A stretch of 64,000 nucleotides of DNA from CBDAPI01 sp965248635 (GCA_965248635.1 OZ252114.1:1798001-1862000); one strand, 5' to 3'; positions 16,467 through 26,141 are shown, numbered from the stretch's first letter. Made by a program: numbers and translations. The notes: generated from the letters alone by a model not told the origin.

Positions 16467-16940
16467 TCAATTCGCAGGCCGGGAACCACCAATTCGCTTC
16501 GCAATCGCGGCTCTCTCTTCCGGCGTAATCGGTCGATCCGGTTCCGATGCAACGCGATTGTGAATGGCCCGAAACTGATCCACTAACTCGGGGCTGTCCA
16601 TGAAAAACACCACCTTTAGTGGCTCGTCGCCTTGGAGGTTCCCGATGCGGTGAACAGCGCCCCTTGGCACAAAAATCACGTCGCCGGGTCCAATCACCGC
16701 CTGCTTGTCACCCAGCGTCGCAGCACCGGCACCTGACAGGACATAGAACAGTTCATCACCCTGGTCGTGAATGTGAAGATTCGTTGCCCCGCCTCTCTGA
16801 AACGTCTGCTCAACCAGAATAGAGCCCGTAGTGCCGGTCTTGGGCGATGCCTTGACCAAGAGGCCGTTCAGCAGCGGTTCACCCTCCCCCGCCTTGAGAA
16901 TGAATCCCTCAGCTGTTCCCTCAGTAACCGGTGGTGCCAT
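16467..16940 (-). CDS. Cupin-domain protein (single cupin)
   Basis: The 157-residue product starting at MAPPVTEGTAEGF is one cupin barrel. Metal-site motif 1 is seen as NLHIHDQGDELFYVLSG (two His and Glu), and motif 2 as GDVIFVPRGAVHRIGN. Such proteins are often enzymes or small-ligand binders; the substrate is unknown. The open frame runs upstream into the IS481 end at 16984-21181, but ATG 16940 gives the usual short cupin N-terminus. The IS481 inserted 36 bp upstream of this start, so the native promoter now lies beyond 21182. Confidence 0.75.
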   Translation of the reverse strand: MAPPVTEGTAEGFILKAGEGEPLLNGLLVKASPKTGTTGSILVEQTFQRGGATNLHIHDQGDELFYVLSGAGAATLGDKQAVIGPGDVIFVPRGAVHRIGNLQGDEPLKVVFFMDSPELVDQFRAIHNRVASEPDRPITPEERAAIAKRIGGSRPAN

Positions 16941-17390
16941 AGACTCCAACTCGCGAACAGCCTGCGTGGGAGGCTCTTCACTATGTGCGGTGCCATGACA
17001 TCCTTTACACAGTGTGCCAAGACATCCTTTACAGATTGGGGTAAAAAGAGACCTTTGAAAAGGAGGTCTTGGATTTCCCTGGAAAGTGTCGGAATGACAA
17101 GGGAAAAGTGACCCGGCTTGATCACGTAATAGTGCCCCACCTGGTTGTAGATTGTTGTAACTGATCCTGGGAAACGATCTCCTCGAGTTCCTGAAGACTG
17201 AGAGAGGGGCCGCAGTGAGGGCGAGCCCGAACGGAGTGCCCCTCTCGGCGGCCGACTCAACCCGGTCCCCTGAGTGGTCTACTCGCCCCGTTAACCCCCT
17301 TGAAGTCTCTGCTGTTGGAGATATCCAACCCAGCGGTCGAGGCGACATAGCTGTGTGGCCGTCAGGAGACACTTCCGGGGACCCAGAAGG

Positions 17391-18182
17391 CTATTTTGAC
17401 CTCGACTTGGCTCTTTGCCGGCGCCTCTTCTTTTGCCGTTTGAGACTCTCGGCCAGACGGATGCTCTCCCAGTCGAACTCGTAGATCTGGCAGCGATGGG
17501 TGAGCCGGTCCAGCAGGGCCGCCGTCAGGGAAGCATCGCCAAAGACCCGGGTCCATTCGGCAAAGGCCAGGTTGGAGGTCACCAGCAGTGAAGCCTTCTC
17601 GTAACGATTGGAAAAGACTTGATATAGCAGTTGGGCTCCTTCTTCCGAAAACGGGATGTAGCCGAGCTCATCGAGGACGATCAGGTGAAAGCGATCGAGC
17701 TTTCGAAACACTCGCTCCAGCTGTCTTTCCTCCCGGGCCTCCACCAGCGTATTGACCAGGCCCGAAGCACTGTAAAACCCAACCCGGTGACCGCGCCGGC
17801 AGGCCTCCACTCCCAGCATCGTGGCCGCATGCGTCTTGCCCGTACCGTGTTTGCCGATCAAAGCCACGTTCTCTCGCTCATTGATCCAAGTGCATTCGGT
17901 CAGCTCCCGTACCTCGACCCCGTCCAGTGTGGGCCACAGTGCGAGATCCGTCTTCTCCAGCGTTTTCATCACCGGAAAGCGCGCTTCCTTGAGCCGGCGC
18001 TCCAGCTGATTGGCACGACGCTGCTCGAGTTGCCGGCTCACCAGATCCAGCAAGAACGCCTCGTAGCTGGCCCTCGTTTCCCGGGCCTGGCGCGCACACT
18101 CGGCGTAATCTCGCCGCATCGTAGGCAGCCGCAGCTCCTTGAGGTGATCCTTCAGCAATACCGCTTCACTGGCGCGGCTCAT
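17391..18182 (-). CDS. istB: IS21 helper ATPase IstB
   Basis: A 263-residue AAA+ helper protein. The Walker A motif is LIGKHGTGKTHAA near residue 110 and Walker B is LIVLDELGYIPF near residue 172. The N-terminal region (LKDHLKELRLPTMRRDY) and basic C-terminus are standard for IstB. IstB binds ATP and assembles with IstA on DNA to choose targets. The gene overlaps istA by 4 bp (ATGA type), as usual for IS21. The frame is intact although its partner is broken. Confidence 0.92.
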   Translation of the reverse strand: MSRASEAVLLKDHLKELRLPTMRRDYAECARQARETRASYEAFLLDLVSRQLEQRRANQLERRLKEARFPVMKTLEKTDLALWPTLDGVEVRELTECTWINERENVALIGKHGTGKTHAATMLGVEACRRGHRVGFYSASGLVNTLVEAREERQLERVFRKLDRFHLIVLDELGYIPFSEEGAQLLYQVFSNRYEKASLLVTSNLAFAEWTRVFGDASLTAALLDRLTHRCQIYEFDWESIRLAESLKRQKKRRRQRAKSRSK

Positions 18183-19700
18183 CGCCTACTCCCCAGCAAG
18201 GCATTGAAGCTCGCCACAGCCATCCTCTCGACCCGACGGTCCGTGATCCCCGGAATCAGCTGGGCTGGCAGGGGCTTGATCGAGCGGCTGGAACTTTCCT
18301 GGTAGCGGATCCAGTGCCGGATCGAAGCCAGGCTCGGGCATTGCAGCTCCAGCACCCGGGTAATTGCTTTTTCGACAAGTGTTTCCGGATAGCGCTGATG
18401 CAAGCCCAGGATGCCGATAAACTCTCGAGTGCCGGAGTTCTCGCCCAGGCGGCTGCGCAACCTGGCGAGCAGCACCTCGTAGTCCGCAGGCCAGCGGGCT
18501 CGCCACTGCAGAATGGGCCGGGCACTTTCAAACGATCCAGGCCGCTGCTGGAGCAGATCCAGATAGTGCAGCGAATCGATCTTCCACTTGCTGTTGGAAA
18601 AAACTCGCTCGTGCTCGGCGATCTTCCGATCCTCTGCAAACACCTCCACCTTCCAGCAGCTCACATGCGACCACACCCAGCGACCCACATACGCTCTGGG
18701 CACGGAGTAGCGATTGCGGTCCACTCGCACCGTCTGGTAGAGATCCACTTTCACTCGCAGCGGCTTGTAGTTGTCATAGGGGCGCTGGGGCAGGGGCAGC
18801 AGTCGCGATCTCTCCGACTCGAATCGCTCCTGGACAGTTCGATCATCTTCCCGGACCGCAATCCGGTGACTGCCATACTTCTGGCAGCGTTCCAAGAGCA
18901 TCTGGTTGAGCTGTTCGAAGTCTTTGACTCGGGGCAACGGCACCAGGAAGTTTCTCCGCGCAAAGCCGACCAGGCCCTCCACTCCACCCTTCTCTCGGCC
19001 TAATCCCGGAGTGCAAAAGCGGGCCTGGTACGTGTAGTAGCTGCGAAAGGAGACAAAGCGTTCCTGCTCCACTCGTTTCTTGCCCCGCAGAATCTTTTTC
19101 ACCGCGGGGCTCAGGTTGTCATACACCAGGGTCCGAAAGATCCCCTGGAAGTAGGCAAAGGCTCGCATGTGGGCGTCAAAGAACATCTCCTGACGCTCCC
19201 AGGGATAGGCTCTCACGAAGGCCTTGCCCGAGTAGCGTGAGCGCATCATGAACAGCTTCACCATCCGCCGCTCCCCTGCCATCTCGACCCAGGCTGTCCC
19301 CCAGTCTAACTTCTGCCTCCCGGGCCACTTCCGGGTCCAGTGGAACCACCGCCTGCTTGCCTCCGTAGCCGTGAGCCGCCTTCCACTCCCGCACCCAGCG
19401 CCGCACCGTCGACTCGGCTCCCCCAAATCCGTACTCCTCGACCAGCCGATCCCAGATCCGGCGAGACGTGTGACGCTGACGCCGCGGCCGATCCCGGTCT
19501 CCCAGCAGCCAGCCCTCGATGATCTTTTCCACCGGATTCATGACCGGGCATCTGGTTGGCTTTCGGCGTCGGTACTTGGGCTCCAATCCTTTCAAGGCTT
19601 TGCGAATCGTTTCCCGATGATGACCTGTCTCCCGACGGATCTCTCGGATGCTCTTTCCGTATACGCGGTGGGCTGTTCTGATAAGCTCGTACTGGTCCAT
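18179..19700 (-). pseudogene. istA: IS21 transposase IstA, one-base frameshift
   Basis: The N-terminal frame (ATG 19700, MDQYELIRTAHRVYGKSI) contains the helix-turn-helix and the segment ending VAREAEV. The C-terminal frame continues DWGTAWVEMAGERRMVKL with the catalytic core and the Mu-C-like barrel (YSVPRAYVGRWV). The expected family sequence is AEVDWG, and an extra A at 19307 (GTT-A-GAC) breaks it. The GTG at 19709 gives three more residues, but the ribosome site GGAG fits ATG 19700 better. Element 1 is therefore probably immobile unless helped in trans or by recoding. Confidence 0.85.
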
Positions 19701-19849
19701 CCCAATCACTCCGGCCTCCGTTCCAGTTGTTCGTTTTGCTTTTGAACAAAACTAGAACAGAGGTCTGATTGGGGTGGGTCACTTTTACTCGATCACTCGC
19801 CCCAATCCGGGTCACATTTACGATAGCGAAATCAAAAGTGAAGGATGTG

Positions 19850-21001
19850 ATGGAACAAAGGATCGAACTTGTAGTGCGAGCGCTGCAAAAAGAGAGAACG
19901 ATGGGAGAGCTGTGCGAGGAATATGGGATTAGCCGAGTGACGGGGTATCACTGGCTGAATCGGTACCGGGAGAGAGGGACGTTCTTGTCGCTATGCGATC
20001 GATCTCGGCGGCCTCGTAGCAGTCCGCGTCGGACACCGGAAGAGCAGGAGGAGAGAGTCATAGAGCTGCGGCGGCAGTACGGGTGGGGAGCCAGGAAGCT
20101 GGAGGTATTGCTCAACAGAGAGGGGATCAAACTATCGGAGAGGACCATCAACCGGATTCTGAGTCGTGGTGGGGAGATCCGCAAAGAAAAGCAACGGCGG
20201 CCGGCCTTGAGACGTTTTGAGCGCAGTCAACCGAACGAGCTGTGGCAGGTGGATTTCAAAGGGCAATACAAGCTGGGGAGTGGGGGCTGTTGCTATCCGT
20301 TGGGAATGGTAGACGACCATAGCCGGTATTGTGTGGGTTTGTATCCTCTGCGAAGTCAGACCTATGAGGGGGTGCGAAGAAGCTTATGGCAGAGCTTTGA
20401 AGAGTACGGGGTACCGGAAGGGATGTTGTTTGATCATGGGGGTCCTTGGTGGGGGTCGGCCAATGTACTGGGATTGACGCGGCTGGGAGTGGACTTGATC
20501 GAGCAAGGAGTGCGCTTGTACTGGAGCGGGATTGCTCATCCTCAGACGCAGGGGAAGGTGGAGCGGTTTTTTGGAACCGTGGGGAGTGCGGTGTGGCATC
20601 GAGGGGGGCCTCCACAAGTCTTTGAACCGTGGGCTGGGGTGCTGACGGAGATTCGCCACGAATACAACCATGTACGGCCCCATGAGGCGTTGGACATGCA
20701 GGTGCCGGCCCATCGCTATCGAGCCAGTCAACGAGCTCTCCAAGTCGAGCCAGCGGCATGGCAGTATCCGCCAGGCTGGCAACTCAAGCGGGTCTATGCC
20801 TCAGGACAGTTGCGCTGGGATGGCCATCTTTATTTCGTCAGCGCGGCCTTGCAAGGTCGGTCAGTGGGGGTGTTGGAGGTGGACGCTCGGCTGCTGCTGC
20901 GTTACCGACACACGTATTTATGTGAGGTGGATTTAGCGAGTCAACGAGTCCACAGTTGGATCCGTTCTCGTCGTCACAATGAGGGCCAATGGAAAGCGTA
21001 G
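19850..21001 (+). CDS. IS481-family transposase (copy A)
   Basis: A 383-residue DDE transposase. It has an N-terminal HTH pair (TMGELCEEYGISRVTGYHWL), then the integrase core: ELWQVDFKGQYKL with the first Asp, LFDHGGPWWG with the second, and HPQTQGKVERFFGT with the Glu. The C-terminal region (YASGQLRWDGHLYFVSAAL) is a beta-rich IS481 tail. The protein is the same as that of copy B at 31521-32672 over the full length. The frame is intact, but its own left end is separated from it by the inserted IS21. Confidence 0.92.
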   Translation: MEQRIELVVRALQKERTMGELCEEYGISRVTGYHWLNRYRERGTFLSLCDRSRRPRSSPRRTPEEQEERVIELRRQYGWGARKLEVLLNREGIKLSERTINRILSRGGEIRKEKQRRPALRRFERSQPNELWQVDFKGQYKLGSGGCCYPLGMVDDHSRYCVGLYPLRSQTYEGVRRSLWQSFEEYGVPEGMLFDHGGPWWGSANVLGLTRLGVDLIEQGVRLYWSGIAHPQTQGKVERFFGTVGSAVWHRGGPPQVFEPWAGVLTEIRHEYNHVRPHEALDMQVPAHRYRASQRALQVEPAAWQYPPGWQLKRVYASGQLRWDGHLYFVSAALQGRSVGVLEVDARLLLRYRHTYLCEVDLASQRVHSWIRSRRHNEGQWKA

Positions 21002-21181
21002 TGAGGAAGGCTGTGGAAACTGCCGCCCTGTGGAAACACCAAGAAACGAAGCTGGAATCGACCCGGCTGCCAAGGTGTTACCACAGGGCTTGGAAAACCC
21101 TGTGGGTTTTCCACTGTTCCCACAGCCTCGACTACTACTTATCAACCATCAAAAGTGTAAAGGATGTGTTGGCACTTGACA

Positions 21182-21443
21182 CTTCACTACACGCAGCAGC
21201 TCCAATCAAAACGACCGCACATATCAACCGTCGCATCGATCGTCTCCTTTCCAAAGCAATAACGGCTCCAACACCGTTGATTGGACCCTCGATCAATGAG
21301 GGTTGTATCCGGACTGACGTCGAGAAGCAAGTTTCCTCCTTCCAGATGCAAGCCGGGTTCAGATAACACCAGGGGAGTGTCCAGCTCCCTCACCCCAGTC
21401 AAGGGGGCGTGGATCGACAGGTGGGGTGGTGCCCTTCCACCGC
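21182..21443. other. Intergenic stretch between the two cupin genes, with dispersed repeat
   Basis: Before the IS481 insertion this was the gap between the upstream cupin pseudogene and the cupin gene now at 16467-16940. It holds no gene. Positions 21372-21430 carry a roughly 57-bp GC-rich repeat (CCAGCTCCCTCACCCC with AAGGGGGCGTGG) that recurs at 26083-26141, on the other side of the upstream cupin gene. The promoter of the downstream cupin gene is expected here. Confidence 0.5.
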
Positions 21444-21710
21444 CTAAAGCTCCAGCGGTGGTCCCACTATATCCATGTTGTACTTCTCGGCTAAGGCTAT
21501 GCCTTTGGCAACGTAAGCTTCTGTGTCCGTAACATCCAGATCAACGGCTTCATCAAAGAACTGCTCAAATCCTGCTGGAGAAAAGATGGCGAGTATCTTG
21601 GCAGGCTCCTGCCCGACCCGAGAAAAGGTGTGAACCGTTCAGAGGTGGACCCGGAAAACTGGACCATTTGCTAAGGTGGCTCCGACCTGAATCAGAAAGG
21701 ATGAGGAGTC

Positions 21711-21969
21711 ATGGAAAAACGAAGGAATTTTTCAGCTCAGTTTAAAGCGAAGGTGGCACTGGAAGCGCTGCGAGGCGAGCACACCCTGAGCGAGCTGGCG
21801 GCTCGCTACGAGATCCACCCGAATATGATCACGAATTGGAAAAAGCGGGCCCGAGAGGGCCTGGTCGATGTGTTCGCGGGCAAAGTTGAGAAGCGTCAGA
21901 GAGGAAGCGAGGCGAAGACCGGCGAAGACCAAAGAGCTGTACGCCAAGATCGGCGAACTGACGGTGGAA
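21711..21969 (+). pseudogene. IS3 OrfA, frameshifted and cut by IS21 element 2
   Basis: Starts MEKRRNFSAQFKAKVALEAL and has the OrfA helix-turn-helix (LSELAARYEIHPNMITNWKK). After VEKRQRGSEA the frame is lost because GCGAAGACCG is nearly duplicated at 21911-21930. The proper frame resumes with TKELYAKIGELTVE and is then cut at 21969 by IS21 element 2. The missing end (KDFLSKVLDR, stop) is found at 24607-24641, on the far side of the IS21. Confidence 0.8.
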
Positions 21970-22281
21970 TGTTCAACGACAACTATTTTTGACCGGGGCG
22001 ACGACGATATTTGCCCACTGAAGTTGATCGTTTGTCGAGTCGGTTTTGGCTCTCCTTTCTTGGGGTTTGAGAAGGGTTTCTGTTTCTCTCCTGCTTTCCG
22101 AGCGTGGGGGTGGAGTGAGGGCGTAGCCCGAACGGAGTTCCCACGCTTCGCGACGTTCTGATAAGCCCATCGAAAGGGCTCCTGGTTGAGTTGTACGGCC
22201 CCACCCCTTGACCCGTTTGTCTGTATGGCCAGGAGAAGGGGCTTCGCGTGACATTTTGTTCTGTCAACAGCCGAGCGGGAG

Positions 22282-23047
22282 TCAACTGGCCTCCTTTTGG
22301 GTTCGCTTCTTGGCCGCTTCCATTCGGTAGCTGGAAACGTTCAATTCCAGGATCACACTGTGATGAACCACCCGATCGATAGCCGCGGCCGTCGTCAGTG
22401 GATCCTTGAAGATCTTCTCCCAGTTCGAGAAGACCAGATTGCTGGTCAGTAGGATGCTGCGTCGTTCGTAGCGATGAGACAAAAGCGTGAACAGAATCTC
22501 CATTTCTTGCCGGTTCTGTTGCACGTAGCCAATGTCGTCAATGATCAGCGCCTCGAATCGATCGAGCTTCTTGAGTTCCCTTTTCCAGGGTCAGCTCGAG
22601 CTTGGCTCGAAGCAGCCGTTGCACCAGCAGCGCACAGGTGGAGAACAACACTCGGCGATCCTGCAAGATGAGCTCCTGCCCTAAGGCGCAAACCAAGTGA
22701 GTCTTCCCGCTTCCCGGATTGCCGAAGACCAATAGGTTTTCAGATCGATCCAGAAAGTCTCCCTCCAGAAGCGCGGACAATTGGCGATCCACATTTTGTG
22801 GAAGCCGAGAACGATCTAGTGCCGTCAGGCTCTTGTCCCAGGGAAGCTTGGACTGCCGTCGCAGCCGTTGGATTCGGCGTTCCCGGCGGTCAGCCACCTC
22901 CAACTCGGACAACGCCAGCAGATACTGAGGATAAGACCAACTTTCCTTCGAAGCCAAAGTGGCTTGCGAGCTGTGATGCTCTCGAAACGTCGGTAGGCGC
23001 AGTTCCACCAGAGACTGGCTTAGTCGTTGCAGATTTCCTCCACTCAT
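22282..23047 (-). pseudogene. istB: IS21 helper ATPase IstB, one-base frameshift
   Basis: The N-terminal frame (23047-22538) carries LVFGNPGSGKTHLVCALG (Walker A). It ends prematurely after ELTLEKGTQEARS. The other frame gives KKLDRFEALIIDDIGYVQQ (Walker B) and runs to 22282. One extra G in the run GGG near 22580 (AAAAGGGAACTC) explains the shift; with it removed the sequence reads LEKELKKLDRF. The istA gene beside it is intact. Confidence 0.85.
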
Positions 23048-24531
23048 GGCCTCACCTCCGACTCCCGTGTACTGAGCAATCGGTCGTAGACATGGATATC
23101 GACTTCAGGGACCTGGACTTCCCAGGCTGGGCTCGCCGGCTCAAGCAAGGCCTCTTTCAGAACTTGAAGTCGCACTCGGCACCCCCTTTCAATCAGCTTC
23201 TTCAGTGCCTGTCCGACTCGCTGCTCCCCCTCCTTCGCTGCCAACTCCAGGATTCCCAGATACTGACGGTCGGCTGTCCCAGGGCAATCCTCTCGCAGTT
23301 CATCGTAGGCGACTCGAAACAGCACACCGGGGAACAGGTCTTCCCGCCAGCGGTAACGTGCAAAGGCTCCCGGCTTGCGCACCAAAGAGTGGATTACGTG
23401 CCGGTAATCGATCCGATGCTTGCCCTCGCCTCGCAGTCGAGGCATCTGGGCTACCACCTGGCTGGCATACCGCACCTCCAAGTGATCCGCCCACATCCGA
23501 ACCTCCACCCGCTCTCGGATCAAGCGGCTGTCGACCGAGTAGGTGTTGTTACGGACTCGGATGGTTGAACTTGGCGAGACCTTCACTCGATAGCTAACGA
23601 AGTCCTCCAGTCGACGATTCGGTAACGGCGCCATCACCTCCAGTTCTTCCTGAAGTCGCCTCTGCCGTCCTGCATTCCGGCGCTCGATGATTCTCTGGAT
23701 GAATCGCTCGTAGTCGTTCCGCTCCAGAAAATCTCGGCTTCCTCTCAACAGCAGCTCTTGTTCGATGGCTCGCTTGAGCCGGTGATGGGATTGCTCGACA
23801 TCTCCGTTTTCGTGAGCCTTCCCCGCCTGGGTCCGGCTCCACTTCATGCCGTAATGATCCAGTAATATCTGATAGCGACGCGTGAATACTCCTTTCTTGA
23901 GATTGTCGACGGCAGCCGACAAACGATCCGTTCGATGTTCTTGAGGAACTGCTCCCAGCTCCCATATCGCGTTCTGGACTCCCAGCGTCAGGCTCTCAAA
24001 TGACTCACTGAAGCACAGCGTTGTCGTTTCCCAGTTCGAATAAGTTAGAACGAAGTGATAGAGCAGATGAGGAAACGGTTGCCCTGCGATCGTCACTCCC
24101 AGGCTGTTCATAAAGGTGAAGTCGGACTGGGCTTGATGCCCCGGCTCGTGACGCTGCGGAAACATCACTTCCTTCAGCTCACCGTTGCGGGCTCTCCACT
24201 GTTTGATGTGCCGCTGCAGCGTTCGTAACTGGCCTTCTTCGAACTTCCCTTCATGAACCCGATTCAGATGATCGAAGACGGTCGTCGCCTCCACCGTCGG
24301 AGATCGTTTCAGAATCCCTTCCACTTCCGGCCACACCCATTCGTAGGGGTCCGGTCGGGTTCTCCAGGTCCTCTCCGGCCGACACTCGCTCGGTAGCTTC
24401 CCAGACTTCAGATACCTTCGTGCCGTATTCCGCGCCATGCCTGCTTTCGCAGCGGCCATCGTCAACGTCTTTTCCTTTTTCCGCAATTTCATCAGTCTCC
24501 TGATCTGCTGGTCTGTAACCATGCTTTCCAT
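23044..24531 (-). CDS. istA: IS21 transposase IstA (element 2)
   Basis: About 495 residues with an N-terminal helix-turn-helix (TMAAAKAGMARNTARRYLKSG) and the DDE core: QAQSDFTFMNSLGVTI with the first Asp (Ser replaces the common Asp-Trp pair), DHYGMKWSRTQ region and ENGDVEQSHHRLKRA with the Glu. The C-terminus has the Mu-C-like barrel (STIRVRNNTYSVDSRLI). It overlaps istB by 4 bp. The start is ambiguous among several in-frame ATG codons; MESMVTDQQI is chosen. Confidence 0.85.
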   Translation of the reverse strand: MESMVTDQQIRRLMKLRKKEKTLTMAAAKAGMARNTARRYLKSGKLPSECRPERTWRTRPDPYEWVWPEVEGILKRSPTVEATTVFDHLNRVHEGKFEEGQLRTLQRHIKQWRARNGELKEVMFPQRHEPGHQAQSDFTFMNSLGVTIAGQPFPHLLYHFVLTYSNWETTTLCFSESFESLTLGVQNAIWELGAVPQEHRTDRLSAAVDNLKKGVFTRRYQILLDHYGMKWSRTQAGKAHENGDVEQSHHRLKRAIEQELLLRGSRDFLERNDYERFIQRIIERRNAGRQRRLQEELEVMAPLPNRRLEDFVSYRVKVSPSSTIRVRNNTYSVDSRLIRERVEVRMWADHLEVRYASQVVAQMPRLRGEGKHRIDYRHVIHSLVRKPGAFARYRWREDLFPGVLFRVAYDELREDCPGTADRQYLGILELAAKEGEQRVGQALKKLIERGCRVRLQVLKEALLEPASPAWEVQVPEVDIHVYDRLLSTRESEVRP

Positions 24532-24608
24532 GGTCCAAATCAGCTCTGAAAAAGCGGGCAATTCTAATTGTCGCCGTGGAAAATTCTACTCGTCGTTGAT
24601 CAGTGGAA

Positions 24609-25561
24609 AAGGATTTTTTGTCCAAAGTGCTCGATCGCTGAGTGTCAAGGCCAGAAAGGCCGCGATCGAGCCGGAGCACCCGAGACTGAGCATGCGCAGA
24701 CAATGCAGGCTGATGAGTCTGAACCGCTCGACTTTGTACTATGAGCCCAAAGGTGAGAGCGAAGAAAACCTGCAACTGATGAGACGACTGGACGAGCAGT
24801 TCTTAGAGACTCCCTACTACGGATCCCGGCAGATGGTCTATCACTTGAAACGGCAAGGCTACCAGGTGGGCCGCAAACGGGTTCGTCGCCTGATGGACAA
24901 AATGGGCCTGGCGGTCATCTATCCAAAGCCGCGGACCTCACAGCCGCACCCGGAGAATCGAGTGTATCCGTATCTTCTTCGAGGCTTGGCGGTCAGCCGG
25001 CCCGATCAGGTGTGGTGTGCGGATGTCACCTACATCCCGATGCGTCGAGGTTTTTTGTACCTGGTGGCGATCATGGACTGGTACAGCCGCCGGGTTCTGT
25101 CCTGGAGGCTGTCGAACACGCTGGAGCCGTTCTCTTGTTGCGAGGCACTCGAGGAGGCGCTCAACAGGTACGATCCCCCGGAGATCTTCAATACCGACCA
25201 GGGGAGTCAGTTCACCAGTGCGGAGTTCACGGGACTACTCAAAGAGGCCGGGGTGCGTATCTCGATGGACGGCCGGGGCCGCTGGATGGACAACATCTTC
25301 ATCGAGCGGCTGTGGCGTTCACTCAAGTACGAATGCGTTTATCTGAACGCTTTCGAAACCGGGTCGGAGGCCCGCCGAGGGATCGGCCACTGGATCAATC
25401 TATACAACAGCCAGAGACCTCACTCGGCACACAACGGAGCGACGCCCGAAGAGGTGTACACTGGCTTGGACAAAAATTCTGAGAGGGGCCTCGCCCTCGG
25501 GCTCATCCCCTCTCAGAATTTCCCTGACTGGCGGCAACAAGAACTACGGAGTCCACCTTAG
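24609..25561 (+). CDS. IS3-family transposase OrfB, 5' junction altered by IS21 insertion
   Basis: This frame encodes the OrfB integrase core: QVWCADVTYIPMRRGFLYLV with the first Asp, IFNTDQGSQFTSAEFTG with the second and WMDNIFIERLWRSLKYE with the Glu. The region YGSRQMVYHLKRQGYQVGRKR is the usual N-terminal HTH-21 segment. Expression normally depends on frameshifting from OrfA, whose gene is now on the other side of IS21 element 2. The catalytic part itself is intact. The C-terminus contains a strong hairpin at 25474-25521. Confidence 0.85.
25474..25521. other. Perfect 15-bp hairpin inside the OrfB 3' end
   Basis: AAATTCTGAGAGGGG (25474-25488) pairs perfectly with CCCCTCTCAGAATTT (25507-25521) across an 18-nt loop. 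It lies about 40 nt before the OrfB stop. It could protect the element from readthrough or be an old palindromic insertion. Confidence 0.5.
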
Positions 25562-26082
25562 AAATGCCGCCGAGTGGTCCAGCCAATGGGGTCCACCTCT
25601 TTCCCCTGGGGATGCGTACGAAAGAACCGGCTGTCGCTTTAATAGTGCGTTCGCCCACCAGAACGTTCATCTCTACCCTCTAAGACATAGAAGGCTTCAT
25701 CCTCGTTCTTGTGTATGTGTTGTGGCGGTCCGTCACCGACTAGCTCAACTTCCAACAGTGAGTATGCGCCATCAGTGTCTGCACCCACCACCTTATGCGT
25801 TACCTTGTGACCTGGCACTGGAACCATCTTGCCCTCTCCTGGGCCAAGTACGATATTCCCGTCGTTATTAGACATGACTTGTTCTCCTTACAAATGTTTC
25901 CGGGGACACCCCGGACAGCCGAGGGAATACCGGCGGCGGGCTGTAACGCAACCAACTCGGGCAATTCCCAAATTTAGTCTGTCAGTAGAGACTAGGCGAG
26001 GGATCCAGCGCAGTCAATTGATCTGGCCTAGTGCGCTAACCCCCGCGGGGCCAGAGAGTTAACCGTGGGTGAAAGGGGAGAC

Positions 26083-26141
26083 AGGGAGTCCAGCCCCCTC
26101 ACCCCGTCCAAGGGGGTATGGATCTACAAGTGGGTGGGTTA
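26083..26141. repeat. Second copy of the GC-rich dispersed repeat
   Basis: About 57 bp similar to 21372-21430 (CCAGCCCCCTCACCCC with AAGGGGGTATGGATCTAC), same orientation. The two copies bracket the interrupted cupin gene. The surrounding gap 25876-26321 has no gene. The ribosome site of the cupin gene (GGAG, 25884-25887 on the minus strand) lies at its edge. Confidence 0.5.

Larger units (their letters stand above)
17087..19834 (-). mobile_element. IS21-family element 1, nested in IS481 copy A
   Basis: Begins TGTCGGAATGACAAGG and, read from the other end, TGATTTCGCTATCG. Both ends carry the same internal block GTGACCCGG about 20 bp inside. The 4-bp direct repeat AAAG (17083-17086 and 19835-19838) flanks it, and deleting the element plus one copy restores the sequence of intact IS481 copy B at that point (GGAAAGTGAAGG). 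It encodes istA (frameshifted) and istB. Confidence 0.9.
16984..21181 (+). mobile_element. IS481-family element copy A, interrupted by an IS21 element
   Basis: Ends TGTGCGGTGCCATGACATCC at 16984 and, on the other strand, TGTCAAGTGCCAACACATCC at 21181 are terminal inverted repeats of about 26 bp. An 8-bp direct repeat CTTCACTA flanks it (16976-16983 and 21182-21189), typical of IS481 target duplication. Without the nested IS21 and its 4-bp duplication the element is 1446 bp, the same length as copy B at 31317-32762. The left end carries two 24-bp iterons (GTGCCATGACATCCTTTACA and GTGCCAAGACATCCTTTACA), whereas copy B has one there. Confidence 0.9.
21970..24602 (-). mobile_element. IS21-family element 2, nested in the IS3 element
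   Basis: Ends TGTTCAACGACAAC (21970) and, from the other side, TGATCAACGACGAG (24602). The 6-bp direct repeat GTGGAA flanks it (21964-21969, 24603-24608). Its proteins differ clearly from those of IS21 element 1, so this is a separate lineage. The 277 bp between the left end and istB hold no gene. Confidence 0.9.
21641..25600 (+). mobile_element. IS3-family element, interrupted by IS21 element 2
   Basis: Terminal inverted repeats AGAGGTGGACCC are readable at 21641 and, inverted, at 25589-25600. A 3-bp direct repeat TTC flanks the element (21638-21640, 25601-25603), as IS3 elements make. Without the nested IS21 and its 6-bp duplication the element is about 1.3 kb with orfA and orfB. Confidence 0.88.
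21444..25875 (-). pseudogene. Cupin-domain protein interrupted by IS3 and a frameshift
   Basis: The N-terminal part (ATG 25875, MSNNDGNIVLGPGEGKMVPV, ribosome site GGAG) includes the cupin motif PPQHIHKNEDEAFYVLEG. An extra A near 25690 shifts the frame. In the corrected frame it reads NVLVGERTIKATAGSFVRIP. Removing the IS3 (21641-25600) and one TTC duplication joins RIPRG to TVHTFSRVGQEPAKIL exactly. The C-terminus then runs to EKYNMDIVGPPLEL, stop at 21444. The ancestral protein was about 155 residues. It lay upstream of the other cupin gene on the same strand. Confidence 0.85.

Noticed and set aside
24437..24608. Long N-terminal extension of the IS3 OrfB
   Set aside because: The open frame upstream of 24609 reads through the end of the inserted IS21 and is not part of the ancestral gene.
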